Shown: one piece after another, positions 15,646 through 25,449 of the stretch
Numbering within the stretch: the stretch's first letter is position 1
Layout: each line of letters starts with the position of its first letter
Assembly (NCBI RefSeq): GCF_005234135.1
Contig: NZ_CP039965.1
Span: 434,001 to 498,000, forward strand
DNA length: 64,000 nt
Reading direction: 5' to 3'
From: Pseudorhodobacter turbinis
GTDB lineage: Bacteria; Pseudomonadota; Alphaproteobacteria; Rhodobacterales; Rhodobacteraceae
Notes under the pieces: generated by a model
Seen by the model: the letters and a program-made list of their open reading frames with translations, nothing else
Databases searched by the model: none
Told to the model about the DNA's origin: nothing
Translations under genes and position numbers: made by a program

Positions 15646-16614
15646 ATGCGCGCTTTTCGTGTAGAGCAGGCAGAGCGCCCTGCGTCCTTAACCAATACCC
15701 CCCGTATTGATCCCAAAAAGGGCGAAGTGCGGGTGAAAATCATGGCCTGCGGTTTAAATTTTGCCGACCTTTTGATGATTCAGGGCAAGTACCAGGAACG
15801 CCCCGCCTTGCCCTTTACACTGGGCATGGAACTTGCCGGCGTGGTGGAGGCTCTTGGCCCTGATGTCGACCACCCCGCGGTCGGCACCCGCGTGGCGGTG
15901 TTCGCTGGCATGGGCGGACTGGCGGAATGGGGCTGTTTTGACGCAAACGCCTGCACGCCGATCCCGGACGCGATGCCCTTTACCGATGCCGCCGCCTTTC
16001 AGATCGCCTACGGCACCAGCCATCTGGCGCTGGACCATCGTGCGCGGCTGCAACCCGGAGAAACCCTGCTGGTGATGGGGGCGACGGGCGGTGTGGGTTT
16101 AACCGCATTGGAAATCGGCAAGCGCATGGGCGCACGGGTGATCGCCACGGCACGCGGGCCGGAAAAGCTGGCGATTGCCCGTGCTGCGGGTGCCGATCAT
16201 GTAATCGACAGCGAAGCGCCGGATTTACGCGCAGCCCTTTTGGCGCTTGGCGGTGTTGATGTGGTGTTTGATGCCGTCGGTGGCCCCGCCTTTACCCAAG
16301 CGATGCGCGCCACCAAGCCCGAGGGTCGTCTGATCCCCATCGGCTTTGCCGGTGGCGAGGTTCCGCAAATCCCCGCCAACCATTTGCTGGTCAAAAATCT
16401 GACGGTGATCGGGCTTTATTGGGGGGGCTATGCGAAATTCGCGCCGCAAACCCTGTCACGCAGCATGGCGACCTTGTTTGAATGGTATGAGGCCGGCGGT
16501 TTGCGCCCCCATATCAGCCATTGCCTGCCACTGGATCAGACACAAACAGGGCTGGACCTGCTCCGGGATCGCAAATCCACCGGCAAGGTTGTGATCACGC
16601 CACACGACGCCTAA
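15646..16614 (+). CDS. NADPH:quinone oxidoreductase-like zinc-free MDR protein
   Basis: A 322-residue medium-chain dehydrogenase/reductase of the QOR group. It has the substrate-side segment CGLNFADLLMIQGKYQ and the cofactor motif GATGGVGLTALEIGKRMGA (about residues 145-163), with no zinc-binding cysteine cluster. QOR proteins reduce quinones or enoyl-CoA/enal substrates with NADPH. Some relatives work with acyl-CoA esters, which would fit the TTTTGCA sites upstream. The frame is open from 15565, but AAGGAAA lies 7-10 bases before the ATG at 15646 and the protein then begins at the family start MRAFRV. Its stop is 22 bases from the end of the convergent peptide-transporter ATPase. Confidence 0.9.
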   Translation: MRAFRVEQAERPASLTNTPRIDPKKGEVRVKIMACGLNFADLLMIQGKYQERPALPFTLGMELAGVVEALGPDVDHPAVGTRVAVFAGMGGLAEWGCFDANACTPIPDAMPFTDAAAFQIAYGTSHLALDHRARLQPGETLLVMGATGGVGLTALEIGKRMGARVIATARGPEKLAIARAAGADHVIDSEAPDLRAALLALGGVDVVFDAVGGPAFTQAMRATKPEGRLIPIGFAGGEVPQIPANHLLVKNLTVIGLYWGGYAKFAPQTLSRSMATLFEWYEAGGLRPHISHCLPLDQTQTGLDLLRDRKSTGKVVITPHDA

Positions 16615-16636
16615 AGAACCGGCCAGCGGGCAACGC

Positions 16637-18271
16637 TTAGTTGCCCGCCGCCTCCATCTTACGGTTGGCAATGGTGCGTTCCAGCCAGCCCAGCTCCATC
16701 TCGGGAACTGATGACAACAACAGGTCGGTATAATCATCAAAGGGCGGTGAGAGCACCTCGGTCTTGCTGCCATAGCGCACGACGCGCCCCTGATACATCA
16801 CCGCGATACTATCGGCGATGGCACGCACCGTCGCCAGATCATGCGTGATGAACAGATAGGCCACGTTTTCGCGTTTTTGCAGGTTCAAAAGCAGCTTCAA
16901 AATCCCCGCGGCCACCAGCGGATCAAGCGCCGAGGTCACCTCATCGCAGATGATCATCCGGGGTTTGGCCGCAAGGGCGCGCGCGATGCAGACACGTTGC
17001 TTTTGCCCGCCCGAAAGCTCTGCCGGATAGCGGTCAATGAAACCTTCACCCATCTCGATATCGTCCAGAAGCTCTTGGATACGCTTCTTTTTCGCAGCAC
17101 CGCGCAGGCCAAAGTAGAACTCCAGCGGGCGGCCGATGATGGTGCCGATAGTCTGGCGCGGGTTCATCGCGGTATCGGCCATCTGATAAATCATCTGCAC
17201 CTCGCGCAGATCATCACGGGTGCGCTTTTCGAAATCGGGCGCAAGGGTGCGGCCGTCAAACAAAATCTCGCCTTGCGAGGGCGGCAAAAGACCGGTGATC
17301 ACCCGCGCCAGCGTTGATTTGCCGGAGCCGGATTCCCCCACGATGGCAAGGGTCTGTCCCTCGGGCAGGTCCACCGTCACATCCTTGAGCACATCAAATT
17401 TCGTGCCCTTATAACGTGCCGTAATACCATTGACAGACAAGACCGGCGCGCCTGTCGTTTGCTCGACATGTTTGACCGAGCGGACGGAAACCAAGGCTTG
17501 GGTATATTCCTCAGTCGGGGTGTTGATGATGTGATCGGCGGTGCCATATTCCACCATCCGCCCGCTTTGCAGCACCATGATATGATCGGCAACCTGCGCC
17601 ACCACGGCCAGATCATGGGTGATATAAAGTGCGGACACGCCAGTATCGCGGATTGCCTTTTTGATCGCCGCCAGAACATCGATCTGCGTGGTCACATCCA
17701 GCGCGGTTGTCGGCTCATCAAAGATCACCAGATCGGGCTTGGGGCAAAGCGCCATCGCCGTCATCACCCGTTGCAACTGCCCGCCAGACACCTGATGCGG
17801 ATAGCGCTTGCCGATGGTTTCGGGGTTGGGCAAGCCAAGCTGATCAAAGAGCGAAATCGCACGGGCCTCGGCCTCTTCCTTGCTCATCAGCTTATGAAGC
17901 AAGGTCGCCTCGATCACCTGCTCCATCAGCTTTTTCGCCGGATTGAAGGCGGCGGCGGCGGATTGGGCGACGTAAGTCACCTCTTTGCCGCGCAAGCCCC
18001 TAAGGCCCGCCGATCCAAGGCGCAAAATATCGCGCCCGTTGACCAGAACCTCACCGCCGGTGATGCGCACACCACCGCGCCCGTAGGCCATCGACGACAG
18101 GCCGATGGTGGATTTTCCCGCACCGGATTCGCCGATCAGCCCCAAGACCTTGCCCTTATCCACGGCAAAAGACACGCCCTCAACGATGGTGATGTCCTGC
18201 GGCGGCTCCCCCGGCGGATAGGCGGTGACTTCGATTTTCAGGTCTTTGACTTCAAGCAGAATGTCGCTCAT
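16637..18271 (-). CDS. ABC transporter ATP-binding protein with two fused ATPase domains (peptide type)
   Basis: This 544-residue protein joins the two ATPases that are separate DppD and DppF proteins in enterobacteria. The first cassette has Walker A GESGAGKST, signature VSGGQLQRV and Walker B LVIFDEPTTALD. The second has GESGSGKST, LSGGQKQRV and MIICDEVTSALD. Each is followed by an oligopeptide-transporter C-terminal extension; the one after the first cassette carries the PTEEYTQAL segment. I use ATG 18271, which overlaps the permease stop by four bases (ATGA) and follows AAAGGGGG. It is the last gene of the operon SBP-permease-permease-ATPase and powers import of peptides or similar polar solutes. 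Confidence 0.93.
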   Translation of the reverse strand: MSDILLEVKDLKIEVTAYPPGEPPQDITIVEGVSFAVDKGKVLGLIGESGAGKSTIGLSSMAYGRGGVRITGGEVLVNGRDILRLGSAGLRGLRGKEVTYVAQSAAAAFNPAKKLMEQVIEATLLHKLMSKEEAEARAISLFDQLGLPNPETIGKRYPHQVSGGQLQRVMTAMALCPKPDLVIFDEPTTALDVTTQIDVLAAIKKAIRDTGVSALYITHDLAVVAQVADHIMVLQSGRMVEYGTADHIINTPTEEYTQALVSVRSVKHVEQTTGAPVLSVNGITARYKGTKFDVLKDVTVDLPEGQTLAIVGESGSGKSTLARVITGLLPPSQGEILFDGRTLAPDFEKRTRDDLREVQMIYQMADTAMNPRQTIGTIIGRPLEFYFGLRGAAKKKRIQELLDDIEMGEGFIDRYPAELSGGQKQRVCIARALAAKPRMIICDEVTSALDPLVAAGILKLLLNLQKRENVAYLFITHDLATVRAIADSIAVMYQGRVVRYGSKTEVLSPPFDDYTDLLLSSVPEMELGWLERTIANRKMEAAGN

Positions 18272-19083
18272 CCGCGGCCCCCTTTCAGGCTGGTGGTCCG
18301 GTTCAGCACCCAATCGGCCACCAGATTGACCGAGATGGCCAATGAGGCGATGGCAAATGCAGGCACCAATGCGGCAGGCACGCCGTAAACGATCGCGTCC
18401 TTGTTTTCCTTCACGATCCCGCCCCAGTCAGCCATCGGCGGCTGTACGCCAAGGCCAAGGAAAGACAGGGTAGAAATGAAGAGCACCATAAAGATAAAGC
18501 GCAGCCCCATTTCCGCGATAAGGGGCGATATCGCATTTGGCAAAATCTCGCGAAAGATGATCCAAAGCTGTTTTTCACCGCGCAGACGGGCAGCCTCGAC
18601 ATAATCCATCACGGTGATATCGACGGCAACGGCGCGGCTGAGCCGGAACACGCGGGTGGCATCCAGAACCCCCATCACGATGATCAAGACCGGCAGCGTC
18701 ACCGGCATCACCGACAAAACCACAAGCGCCGCGATCAGCGAGGGGATCGACATCATCAAATCCACCATCCGGCTGAGAAGTTGGTCCACCCAACCACCTT
18801 TGACCGCCGCAACAAACCCCAAAACCGAGCCAAGCGAGAAGGACAGGATCGTGCCCATGGTGGCGACAAAGATCGTCGTCTGCCCGCCCCAGATCATCCG
18901 TGACAACAGATCACGCCCGATGCTGTCGGTGCCAAGCGGATGGGCCCAGGACCACGGCTCCCAACTGTCACCGACGACTTCGGCCATGCCGTAGGGCGCG
19001 ATCCAGCCCGCGAAAATTGCCGCGCCAAAGTAGATCGCGGTAAAGAACAAGCCGACCATTGCGGCAAATGGAATACGCATCAT
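18268..19083 (-). CDS. ABC transporter permease, DppC type
   Basis: A 271-residue inner-membrane permease with about six hydrophobic segments. The EAA-loop region YVEAARLRGEKQLWIIFREILPNAISPLIAE (split for length; around residues 150-180) is where the ATPase docks. The N-terminal helix and the periplasmic GTDSIGRDLLSRMIWG motif are the hallmarks of DppC/OppC proteins. It lies 11 bases after the DppB-type gene and overlaps the ATPase gene by four bases. Two ATG codons are adjacent at the start (19083 and 19080); either may be used. Confidence 0.93.
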   Translation of the reverse strand: MMRIPFAAMVGLFFTAIYFGAAIFAGWIAPYGMAEVVGDSWEPWSWAHPLGTDSIGRDLLSRMIWGGQTTIFVATMGTILSFSLGSVLGFVAAVKGGWVDQLLSRMVDLMMSIPSLIAALVVLSVMPVTLPVLIIVMGVLDATRVFRLSRAVAVDITVMDYVEAARLRGEKQLWIIFREILPNAISPLIAEMGLRFIFMVLFISTLSFLGLGVQPPMADWGGIVKENKDAIVYGVPAALVPAFAIASLAISVNLVADWVLNRTTSLKGGRG

Positions 19084-19094
19084 TTCGGCCCCCC

Positions 19095-20051
19095 CTATTT
19101 CGGATGCCGCAAGCGCGGATTGCTAAGGATAGAGACGACATCGGCCACAAGGTTCAGCCCGATATAGACCGCCGCAAAGACAAGCCCGCAAGCCTGTACC
19201 ACCGGCACATCACGCTTGGAGACGTGATCCACAAGGTATTGCCCCATGCCCGGATAGACAAAGACCACCTCAACCACGACAACCCCAACCACAAGATAGG
19301 CAAGGTTGAGCATGACCACATTGACCACCGGCGCCACCGCATTGGGCAGCGCATGACGTGCAATAATGGCGAATTTACGCAGGCCCTTCAGCTCGGCGGT
19401 CTCGACATAGGCCGATTGCATCACGTTCAAAATCGCCGCCCGCGTCATCCGCATCATATGGCCAAGCACCACCAGAACGAGCACAATCGCAGGCAGCGCA
19501 ATGGCGTTCAAACGGTCTAGAAACGGCATTCCGTCATAGACGGTGGACAGCGATGGAAACACCCGAAACTGCACCGACAAAACGAAAATCGCGATATAGC
19601 CAAGCAGGAATTCCGGCACCGAAACGGTTGCCAAGGTGACGCCGGAAATCACGCGATCCGGCCAGCGCCCTTGATAGCGCACGGCAATCAGGCCCAGCAC
19701 AATCGCCAAAGGCACCGCGACAATGGCAGCACATAGCGCCAAAAATAGCGTATTGCCCAAACGCTTGCCCATCGAGGTCGCGATATCCTGACCATTGGTC
19801 AGCGCCGTGCCCAGATCCCCCTGCAAGGCCGCGAACAGCCAGTTGAGGTAACGCGTCAGTGGCGGATCATTCAGCCCCAGCTCTGCCCGAAGGTTGGCCA
19901 GGGTTTCGGGTGTCGCACCCTGCCCCAAGATATTCTGCGCCACATCCCCCGGCAGGATCTGGGTTCCCACAAAGATCAGGATCGACGCGGCGAAGAGTAA
20001 CAGCAGGCCCAGCGATATCCGCTGGACCAGAAGTTTCAGGACAGGATGCAT
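19095..20051 (-). CDS. ABC transporter permease, DppB type
   Basis: A 318-residue inner-membrane permease. It starts with the DppB-type first helix (LLVQRISLGLLLLFAASILIF), has the periplasmic stretch ILPGDVAQNILGQGATPETLANLRAELGL, and has an EAA-like loop VETAELKGLRKFAIIARHALPNAVAPV near residue 200 (quoted in parts). Together with the DppC-type partner it forms the membrane channel. The frame opens at 20096, but AAGGGGA lies six bases ahead of the ATG at 20051, ten bases after the binding-protein stop, so I take that start. Confidence 0.93.
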   Translation of the reverse strand: MHPVLKLLVQRISLGLLLLFAASILIFVGTQILPGDVAQNILGQGATPETLANLRAELGLNDPPLTRYLNWLFAALQGDLGTALTNGQDIATSMGKRLGNTLFLALCAAIVAVPLAIVLGLIAVRYQGRWPDRVISGVTLATVSVPEFLLGYIAIFVLSVQFRVFPSLSTVYDGMPFLDRLNAIALPAIVLVLVVLGHMMRMTRAAILNVMQSAYVETAELKGLRKFAIIARHALPNAVAPVVNVVMLNLAYLVVGVVVVEVVFVYPGMGQYLVDHVSKRDVPVVQACGLVFAAVYIGLNLVADVVSILSNPRLRHPK

Positions 20052-20061
20052 TGGCGTCCCC

Positions 20062-21633
20062 TTACGCCAACCAAGTCTTATGCGGGGCGAGGCCATTCAT
20101 GGCTTCTTGCATACCATTCACTTCCCAACCCTGCACTTCGTCACTGACCGCCTCGATGAAATCACTAAACATCGGGCAGATCAGCCCGCCATCCTCATGG
20201 ATCATCTGGCTCAACTTGGCATAGATCTCGACACGCTTGGCCTCATCCAGCTCGGCGCGCGCTTCTTCGACCAAAGCATCGAATTCGGGGTTGAAGAAAC
20301 GCGTGTCGTTCCAGTCGGCCGTGGAAACATAGGCGGTAGAGAACATCTGGTCCTGCACCGGACGCCCGCCCCAATAGGATGCGCAGAAAGGTTGCTTGTT
20401 CCACACCTCGGACCAATAGCCGTCATTTGGCTCACGCTTGATTTCCAAGGGGATACCCGCCGCCTGTGCGGTTTGCTGGAACAAGGCCGCCGCATCAACC
20501 GCCCCCGGAAAGGCGCCATCGGCCACGCGCAAGATGATCGGGCTGCCATCATGGCCAGAGGCTTTATAGGCCTCGGCGGCGGCGGCCACGTCAAATTTGC
20601 GCTGCTCCAGCGGGGTAAAGAGCGGATAGGCCGCGTTGATCGGTGTGTCATTCCCGATGGTGCCGAAGCCGTCGAGGATCTTGTCCACCATCTCTTCGCG
20701 GTTAATCGCCAGCTTCAGTGCGCGACGCAACTCAGGATTGTCGAAGGGTGCCGTATCGCAATGCATGATGAACACATAATGCCCACGCCCCGGCGCGTTG
20801 CGCACCGTCAGGCCCGGCGCGCGGGTCAAAAGCTTGGCAATCTTGGGATCAACCCGGTTGGCAATATGCACCTGACCCGATTGAACCGCTGCCATCCGCG
20901 CGGTTGCATCGTTGATCACGGTGATTTCCACGCCGTCATAATGCCCGCGTGTATCATCCCAGTAATCCGCGTGCTTTTCGAAGGTGTGGCGCACGCCGGG
21001 TTCATTCACGACCACCTTATAGGCGCCGCAACCAATGCCATCAGCCGGGTTTTCCATGCCACCACCGGGCTGGATCGGCAGGTGATAGTCGGCCATCAGA
21101 TAGGGCAAGTCAGCATTGCCGGTAGTCATTGTGACCTCGATCACATCGCCGTCAACGCGCATGCTTTCGATATTCTCCATGATGCCAAAGGCACCCGAGG
21201 AGCTTTCCTTGTTCGAATGCCGCTCCAGCGTTTTGAGGACATCATCCGGTGTCACCTCTGTACCGTTGTGGAACTTCACACCCTTACGGATGGTGAAACG
21301 CCAGACCTTAGCATCGGCAGAGCTTTCGATCGCCTCGGCAACCCGCAGATCCAACGTACCATCAGCCGCGACATCAACCAGTGTTTCGCCGATGATGCGG
21401 TTGATGTGGAAGGTCACCTGACTTTGTGCCAGCGCCGGATCAAGGCTGTTGGTGCTTTCGCCGCCGCCAAGACCCATCTTCAGGATGCCGCCCTTGACGG
21501 GCTGTGCCGACGCAATTGTCGGCGCCCCCATGGTGGCCAGCGCGCCAACGGCGGCGGCCCCCCCCATGAAGCTGCGGCGGTTCACACGTGCCACATCAAT
21601 ACGGCCAATCAGCTTTGCAAGATTGTCGTTCAT
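20062..21633 (-). CDS. ABC transporter substrate-binding protein, family 5 (peptide/glutathione type)
   Basis: A 523-residue periplasmic binding protein of the SBP_bac_5 family. It begins with a twin-arginine signal (NRRSFMGGAAAVGALA; cut likely after IASA near residue 43), so it is exported folded. Family motifs include VRKGVKFHNGTEVTPDDVLKTLER (in parts) and the downstream GPGRGHYVFIMHCDTAPFDNPELRRALKLAINRE region. Substrates of this family are oligopeptides, glutathione, nickel complexes or other polar compounds; nothing here fixes which. AGGGAG lies six bases before the ATG. A 190-base gap separates it from the CocE hydrolase upstream, and the shared strand suggests related regulation. 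Confidence 0.93.
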   Translation of the reverse strand: MNDNLAKLIGRIDVARVNRRSFMGGAAAVGALATMGAPTIASAQPVKGGILKMGLGGGESTNSLDPALAQSQVTFHINRIIGETLVDVAADGTLDLRVAEAIESSADAKVWRFTIRKGVKFHNGTEVTPDDVLKTLERHSNKESSSGAFGIMENIESMRVDGDVIEVTMTTGNADLPYLMADYHLPIQPGGGMENPADGIGCGAYKVVVNEPGVRHTFEKHADYWDDTRGHYDGVEITVINDATARMAAVQSGQVHIANRVDPKIAKLLTRAPGLTVRNAPGRGHYVFIMHCDTAPFDNPELRRALKLAINREEMVDKILDGFGTIGNDTPINAAYPLFTPLEQRKFDVAAAAEAYKASGHDGSPIILRVADGAFPGAVDAAALFQQTAQAAGIPLEIKREPNDGYWSEVWNKQPFCASYWGGRPVQDQMFSTAYVSTADWNDTRFFNPEFDALVEEARAELDEAKRVEIYAKLSQMIHEDGGLICPMFSDFIEAVSDEVQGWEVNGMQEAMNGLAPHKTWLA

Positions 21634-21823
21634 TATAGTCTCCCTATCGGTTTTTTTATTCTTTAGCCGCTACTAGAGCCGCTCAATGCCTCCACGGCAA
21701 CAATTATCTTCGCCATGGATACTGTTTTGAATATTGGGTGAAGCATCAAGAAATGACGCTTTCAGACAACTCAATGTCGTCTTTAGGCCAAAATCTGCCG
21801 CGCTGCAACCTTTGGCCCCGCGT

Positions 21824-23815
21824 TTAGACAAAATCACGGGGGATGCGTTCGTTGAACTCACGTTCAAAAACAAGCGTCTCGCCCTCATAGGCACGCAGAT
21901 GCGCGTGGAATACCAAGGCGTCCGGTTCCGCCCACATTTGTGATATTGCGCGGGTGGAAACCGCCCAATCCCCGCGCGCCAACTGCTGTTCCCAGTCGCA
22001 AATCACATGGGCGCGGCCGGGGGTCTTCGGATCCACCTCAAAGCGCTCGGTCACATGTTCTTCGGTGATCAGCCCGTGGTCAAGGTTCTCCACCCGGCCG
22101 CTGTGTTCCTCAACCACCAAGGCGCGGGTGCCGGTGATAAGATCCTCCTCCAGCCGCCGCGCGAAAGCTGCATCGGAATGGCGATGGTGGTTCCAATCGG
22201 CGGCGGCACGCGGTGGCGGGGCCTGCCATTCATCGGCTGGCGCACCCTCATGCACCGGCAGGGTCAGGCTGCCTTTGGTCAATGTCAGGGTCGCCGCCTC
22301 GGGGCTGGGCCAGACAAAGGGCCAATAGGTCGTCGAAAGCGCGATCCGCAAGTGGTGCCCCGCCGCCAGCCGGTAGGCCATCTGGTCCAGCACCAGCTCT
22401 ACCTCCATCTCCTGCCCCGACACCAGAAGGCTGGGATCCTCCATGCTGTCACGGTGACACAGGTTGAGCATCCCATGCGCAATCCGCACCGACGCCCCAT
22501 CCGGCCCGACATCGCAAAGCCGCGCCACGACAAAGGCCCGCGGCTTGTCGCTGTTCAGGCGCAGGTGCAAACGCGCCGCGCCCAGCAAGGCAAGGGGCGC
22601 ATCCAGCACCGGCCCGTCAAAGCACGGCGACATCGCGTCATCGCCCGCCTGATCGCCCGGCAGTTCGGCATGGCTGCTCATCGGGAAGAACTCACCCGCC
22701 GCAAACCCCAGATCGGGAGGCGTGCAGATGGGCTGGTTCAACGTGCCACCCGTGCCACCCAAAACACCGCCAGCGGATAGCACCATGACCTGTTCTTGCG
22801 ACCTTGGCGCAGGATAGGTGGTTTCCGCCACCCAACGTCCCTTGCGGTGAGGTGTACAAGCATCGGGTGCCTCGCTGTCGATCATCCAGACGCGGTAGGC
22901 CGGATCATCCTCGGCCCCGTTCTCAACGCCTTTGAGCCAGCGATCCCACCAGCGTAGCGCCACATCCATGAACCCCATCGCCGGGCCGGGCACCGCCTGA
23001 TGCGGGTATTGATGCACCCAAGGCCCGATAATCGCCTTGGCCCCCGCCACATTTTCCACCAGCTTGGCCGAGGTATTCATGTAATTATCCGCCCAGCCAG
23101 AGATGCTCAGCACCGGCACCTGCACACGGCTGAAATCCTCACCGACCGAGCCATGCTTCCAATAGGCATCGCGGCGTTGGTGGCTGGCCCAACGCGGCGC
23201 TAGAAACGGCTCCGCCTCCAGCCGCGCCAGCCAGTCCTCGCGCCAATCACTGCGCAAGGCCGGATCGGCCGGACGAGAGCTATATGACAGCATCACCGCC
23301 CCCCAACCAAGGTTTTCGCCCAGCAAACACCCGCCACGGAAATGCACATCATCGGCAAAACGATCCGTGCTGGAACAAACCGTCACAATCGCCTTTAACG
23401 CCGGCGGCTGCGCATAGGCGGCTTGCAGGCTGTTGAACCCGCCCCAGCTTTTGCCCATCATACCCACATTGCCATTGCACCAGTCCTGGGCCGCAAGCCA
23501 GGCGATCACATCCACCGCGTCCTGCATTTCCTGCTGGGTATATTCATCGGCCATCAGCCCCTCGCTGTCGCCACAGCCGCGCATATCGACCCGCACGGCG
23601 GCATAGCCATGGCCCGCAAAGTAAGGGTGCATCCGTTCGTCGCGTGCCAAGGTGCCATCACGTTTGCGGTAGGGGAGATATTCCAGAATGACGGGCACCG
23701 GCCCTGCCCTCTCGGCCCGCCATATCCGTGCCGACAAACGGCACCCGTCCGGCATTACGATGCCCACATCCTCTTCAACCGTAACCGCAAATGGAAATTC
23801 TGTTACAACCTGCAT
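21824..23815 (-). CDS. CocE/NonD-family hydrolase (X-Pro dipeptidyl-peptidase-like)
   Basis: A 663-residue serine hydrolase. The N-terminal alpha/beta-hydrolase domain has the nucleophile in GMMGKSWGGFNSL (serine near residue 123), an aspartate in SISGWADNY (near 249) and a histidine in GPWVHQYPHQ (near 278). A helical lid and a C-terminal jelly-roll domain (about 400-560) follow, with an extra ~90 residues at the end. The family includes cocaine esterase, glutaryl-acylase relatives and Xaa-Pro dipeptidyl peptidases. There is no signal peptide, so it is cytoplasmic. It lies just upstream of the peptide-type ABC operon on the same strand, so it may process the imported compound by cutting an ester or a prolyl amide bond. 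It is divergent from betC. Confidence 0.9.
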   Translation of the reverse strand: MQVVTEFPFAVTVEEDVGIVMPDGCRLSARIWRAERAGPVPVILEYLPYRKRDGTLARDERMHPYFAGHGYAAVRVDMRGCGDSEGLMADEYTQQEMQDAVDVIAWLAAQDWCNGNVGMMGKSWGGFNSLQAAYAQPPALKAIVTVCSSTDRFADDVHFRGGCLLGENLGWGAVMLSYSSRPADPALRSDWREDWLARLEAEPFLAPRWASHQRRDAYWKHGSVGEDFSRVQVPVLSISGWADNYMNTSAKLVENVAGAKAIIGPWVHQYPHQAVPGPAMGFMDVALRWWDRWLKGVENGAEDDPAYRVWMIDSEAPDACTPHRKGRWVAETTYPAPRSQEQVMVLSAGGVLGGTGGTLNQPICTPPDLGFAAGEFFPMSSHAELPGDQAGDDAMSPCFDGPVLDAPLALLGAARLHLRLNSDKPRAFVVARLCDVGPDGASVRIAHGMLNLCHRDSMEDPSLLVSGQEMEVELVLDQMAYRLAAGHHLRIALSTTYWPFVWPSPEAATLTLTKGSLTLPVHEGAPADEWQAPPPRAAADWNHHRHSDAAFARRLEEDLITGTRALVVEEHSGRVENLDHGLITEEHVTERFEVDPKTPGRAHVICDWEQQLARGDWAVSTRAISQMWAEPDALVFHAHLRAYEGETLVFEREFNERIPRDFV

Positions 23816-23943
23816 CGCCTAGCCTTCCTTGGAACATCCCTGTCAGCGCCGCCGAAACTGCTCGTAAAAGCGGGTGGCGCATCTTATCGTGCCATCAAAG
23901 GCGCAGAGGGCCGGATTGGCAACCCGCAAAGAAAGAGAGACCT

Positions 23944-25446
23944 ATGACCAAACCGAACATCCTGATCTTGATGGTGGACCAGCTTAACGGCACGCTTTTC
24001 CCCGATGGCCCGGCCGATTGGCTGCATGCGCCCAACTTGCGCAAGCTTAGCCAACGCTCTGTGCGTTTTGCCAACAGCTATACCGGATCACCGCTTTGCG
24101 CGCCGGGTCGCGCCAGCTTTATGTCCGGTCAGCTTCCCAGCCGCACCCGCGTCTATGACAACGCCGCCGAATTCCAATCCGACATCCCCTGTTTCACCCA
24201 TCATTTGCGCCGCGCGGGCTATGAATGCACGCTTTCGGGCAAGATGCATTTTGTCGGCCCCGACCAGATGCACGGATTTGAGAACCGGCTGACCACCGAT
24301 ATCTATCCCGCCGATTTCGGCTGGACCCCCGATTACCGCAAACCTGGAGAGCGGATCGATTGGTGGTATCACAACCTCGGTTCAGTCACCGGCGCGGGCG
24401 TGGCCGAGATATCGAACCAACTGGAATATGATGATGATGTCGCCCATCAGGCCAGCCAGAAGCTCTATGATCTGTCGCGCGGGTCCGACCGCCCGTGGTG
24501 CCTGACCGTCAGCTTTACCCACCCGCATGACCCCTATGTCGCGCGCCGCAAGTATTGGGACCTTTACAATGACTGCGAGCACCTCGACGCACCCGATGCC
24601 ATTGCTTACGCCGATCAAGACCCCCATTCGAAACGTTTGATCGACGCCTGTAACAGCGATAAGTTCGACATCACGCCTGCGCATATCCGCCGCGCCCGCC
24701 AAGGCTATTTCGCCAATATCAGCTATATCGACGACAAGATCGGTGAGATTTTGCAAGTGCTGGAGGACACGCGCCAAGAGGCGATTATCGTCTTTGCCTC
24801 GGATCACGGGGATATGCTGGGTGACCGCGGGCTTTGGTTCAAGATGAGCTTCTTTGAAGGCTCTGCCCGTGTGCCCTTGATGATCTGCGCGCCGGGGCTG
24901 GAGCCGCATCTGAACGAAGCGCCCGTATCAACCGTCGACGTGACGCCTACGCTTTGCGATCTGGCGGGGATCGATATGTCCGAGGTGATGCCTTGGACCG
25001 ACGGGCAATCGCTGCTGCCTTTGGCCAAGGGCGCGGAGCGCGCGGACCCTGTGGCCATCGAATATGCCGCCGAAGGGTCGATCACGCCGCTGGTCATGCT
25101 GCGCTATGGCAAGTGGAAATACACCCGCTGCCTTGCCGATCCCGAACAGCTTTTCGACATCGAGGCCGACCCGAGCGAGCGCAAAAACCTTGCCCTTGAT
25201 TCCGCCTATTCCGCCACCTTGCAGTCCTTGCGAACCAAATCCGAGGCCCGTTGGGACCTGCGCGCCTTTGATGCAGCGGTACGCGAAAGTCAGGCACGCC
25301 GCTGGGTGGTCTATGAGGCACTGCGTCAGGGCGGCTATTACCCGTGGGATTTCCAACCGCTGCAACAAGCCTCGGAACGCTATATGCGCAACCACATGGA
25401 CCTCAACACGCTGGAGGAAAGCAAACGATTTCCGCGCTGGGAATAG
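23944..25446 (+). CDS. betC: Choline-sulfatase
   Basis: BetC hydrolyses choline-O-sulfate to choline and sulfate, giving roseobacters an osmolyte precursor and a sulfur source. The 500-residue protein has the sulfatase activation motif SPLCAPGRAS, in which C52 becomes formylglycine. The metal site is shown by N-terminal ILILMVDQL and by FASDHGDMLGDRGLWFK (about 280-300). The C-terminal BetC-type tail includes WVVYEALRQGGYYPWDFQP. The frame is open from 23791, but the ATG at 23944 after AAAGAGAGACC matches the family start MTKPNILILM. Unlike the classical bet operon, betI, betA and betB are not adjacent here. It shares its upstream region with the CocE gene on the other strand. Confidence 0.93.
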   Translation: MTKPNILILMVDQLNGTLFPDGPADWLHAPNLRKLSQRSVRFANSYTGSPLCAPGRASFMSGQLPSRTRVYDNAAEFQSDIPCFTHHLRRAGYECTLSGKMHFVGPDQMHGFENRLTTDIYPADFGWTPDYRKPGERIDWWYHNLGSVTGAGVAEISNQLEYDDDVAHQASQKLYDLSRGSDRPWCLTVSFTHPHDPYVARRKYWDLYNDCEHLDAPDAIAYADQDPHSKRLIDACNSDKFDITPAHIRRARQGYFANISYIDDKIGEILQVLEDTRQEAIIVFASDHGDMLGDRGLWFKMSFFEGSARVPLMICAPGLEPHLNEAPVSTVDVTPTLCDLAGIDMSEVMPWTDGQSLLPLAKGAERADPVAIEYAAEGSITPLVMLRYGKWKYTRCLADPEQLFDIEADPSERKNLALDSAYSATLQSLRTKSEARWDLRAFDAAVRESQARRWVVYEALRQGGYYPWDFQPLQQASERYMRNHMDLNTLEESKRFPRWE

Positions 25447-25449
25447 GCA

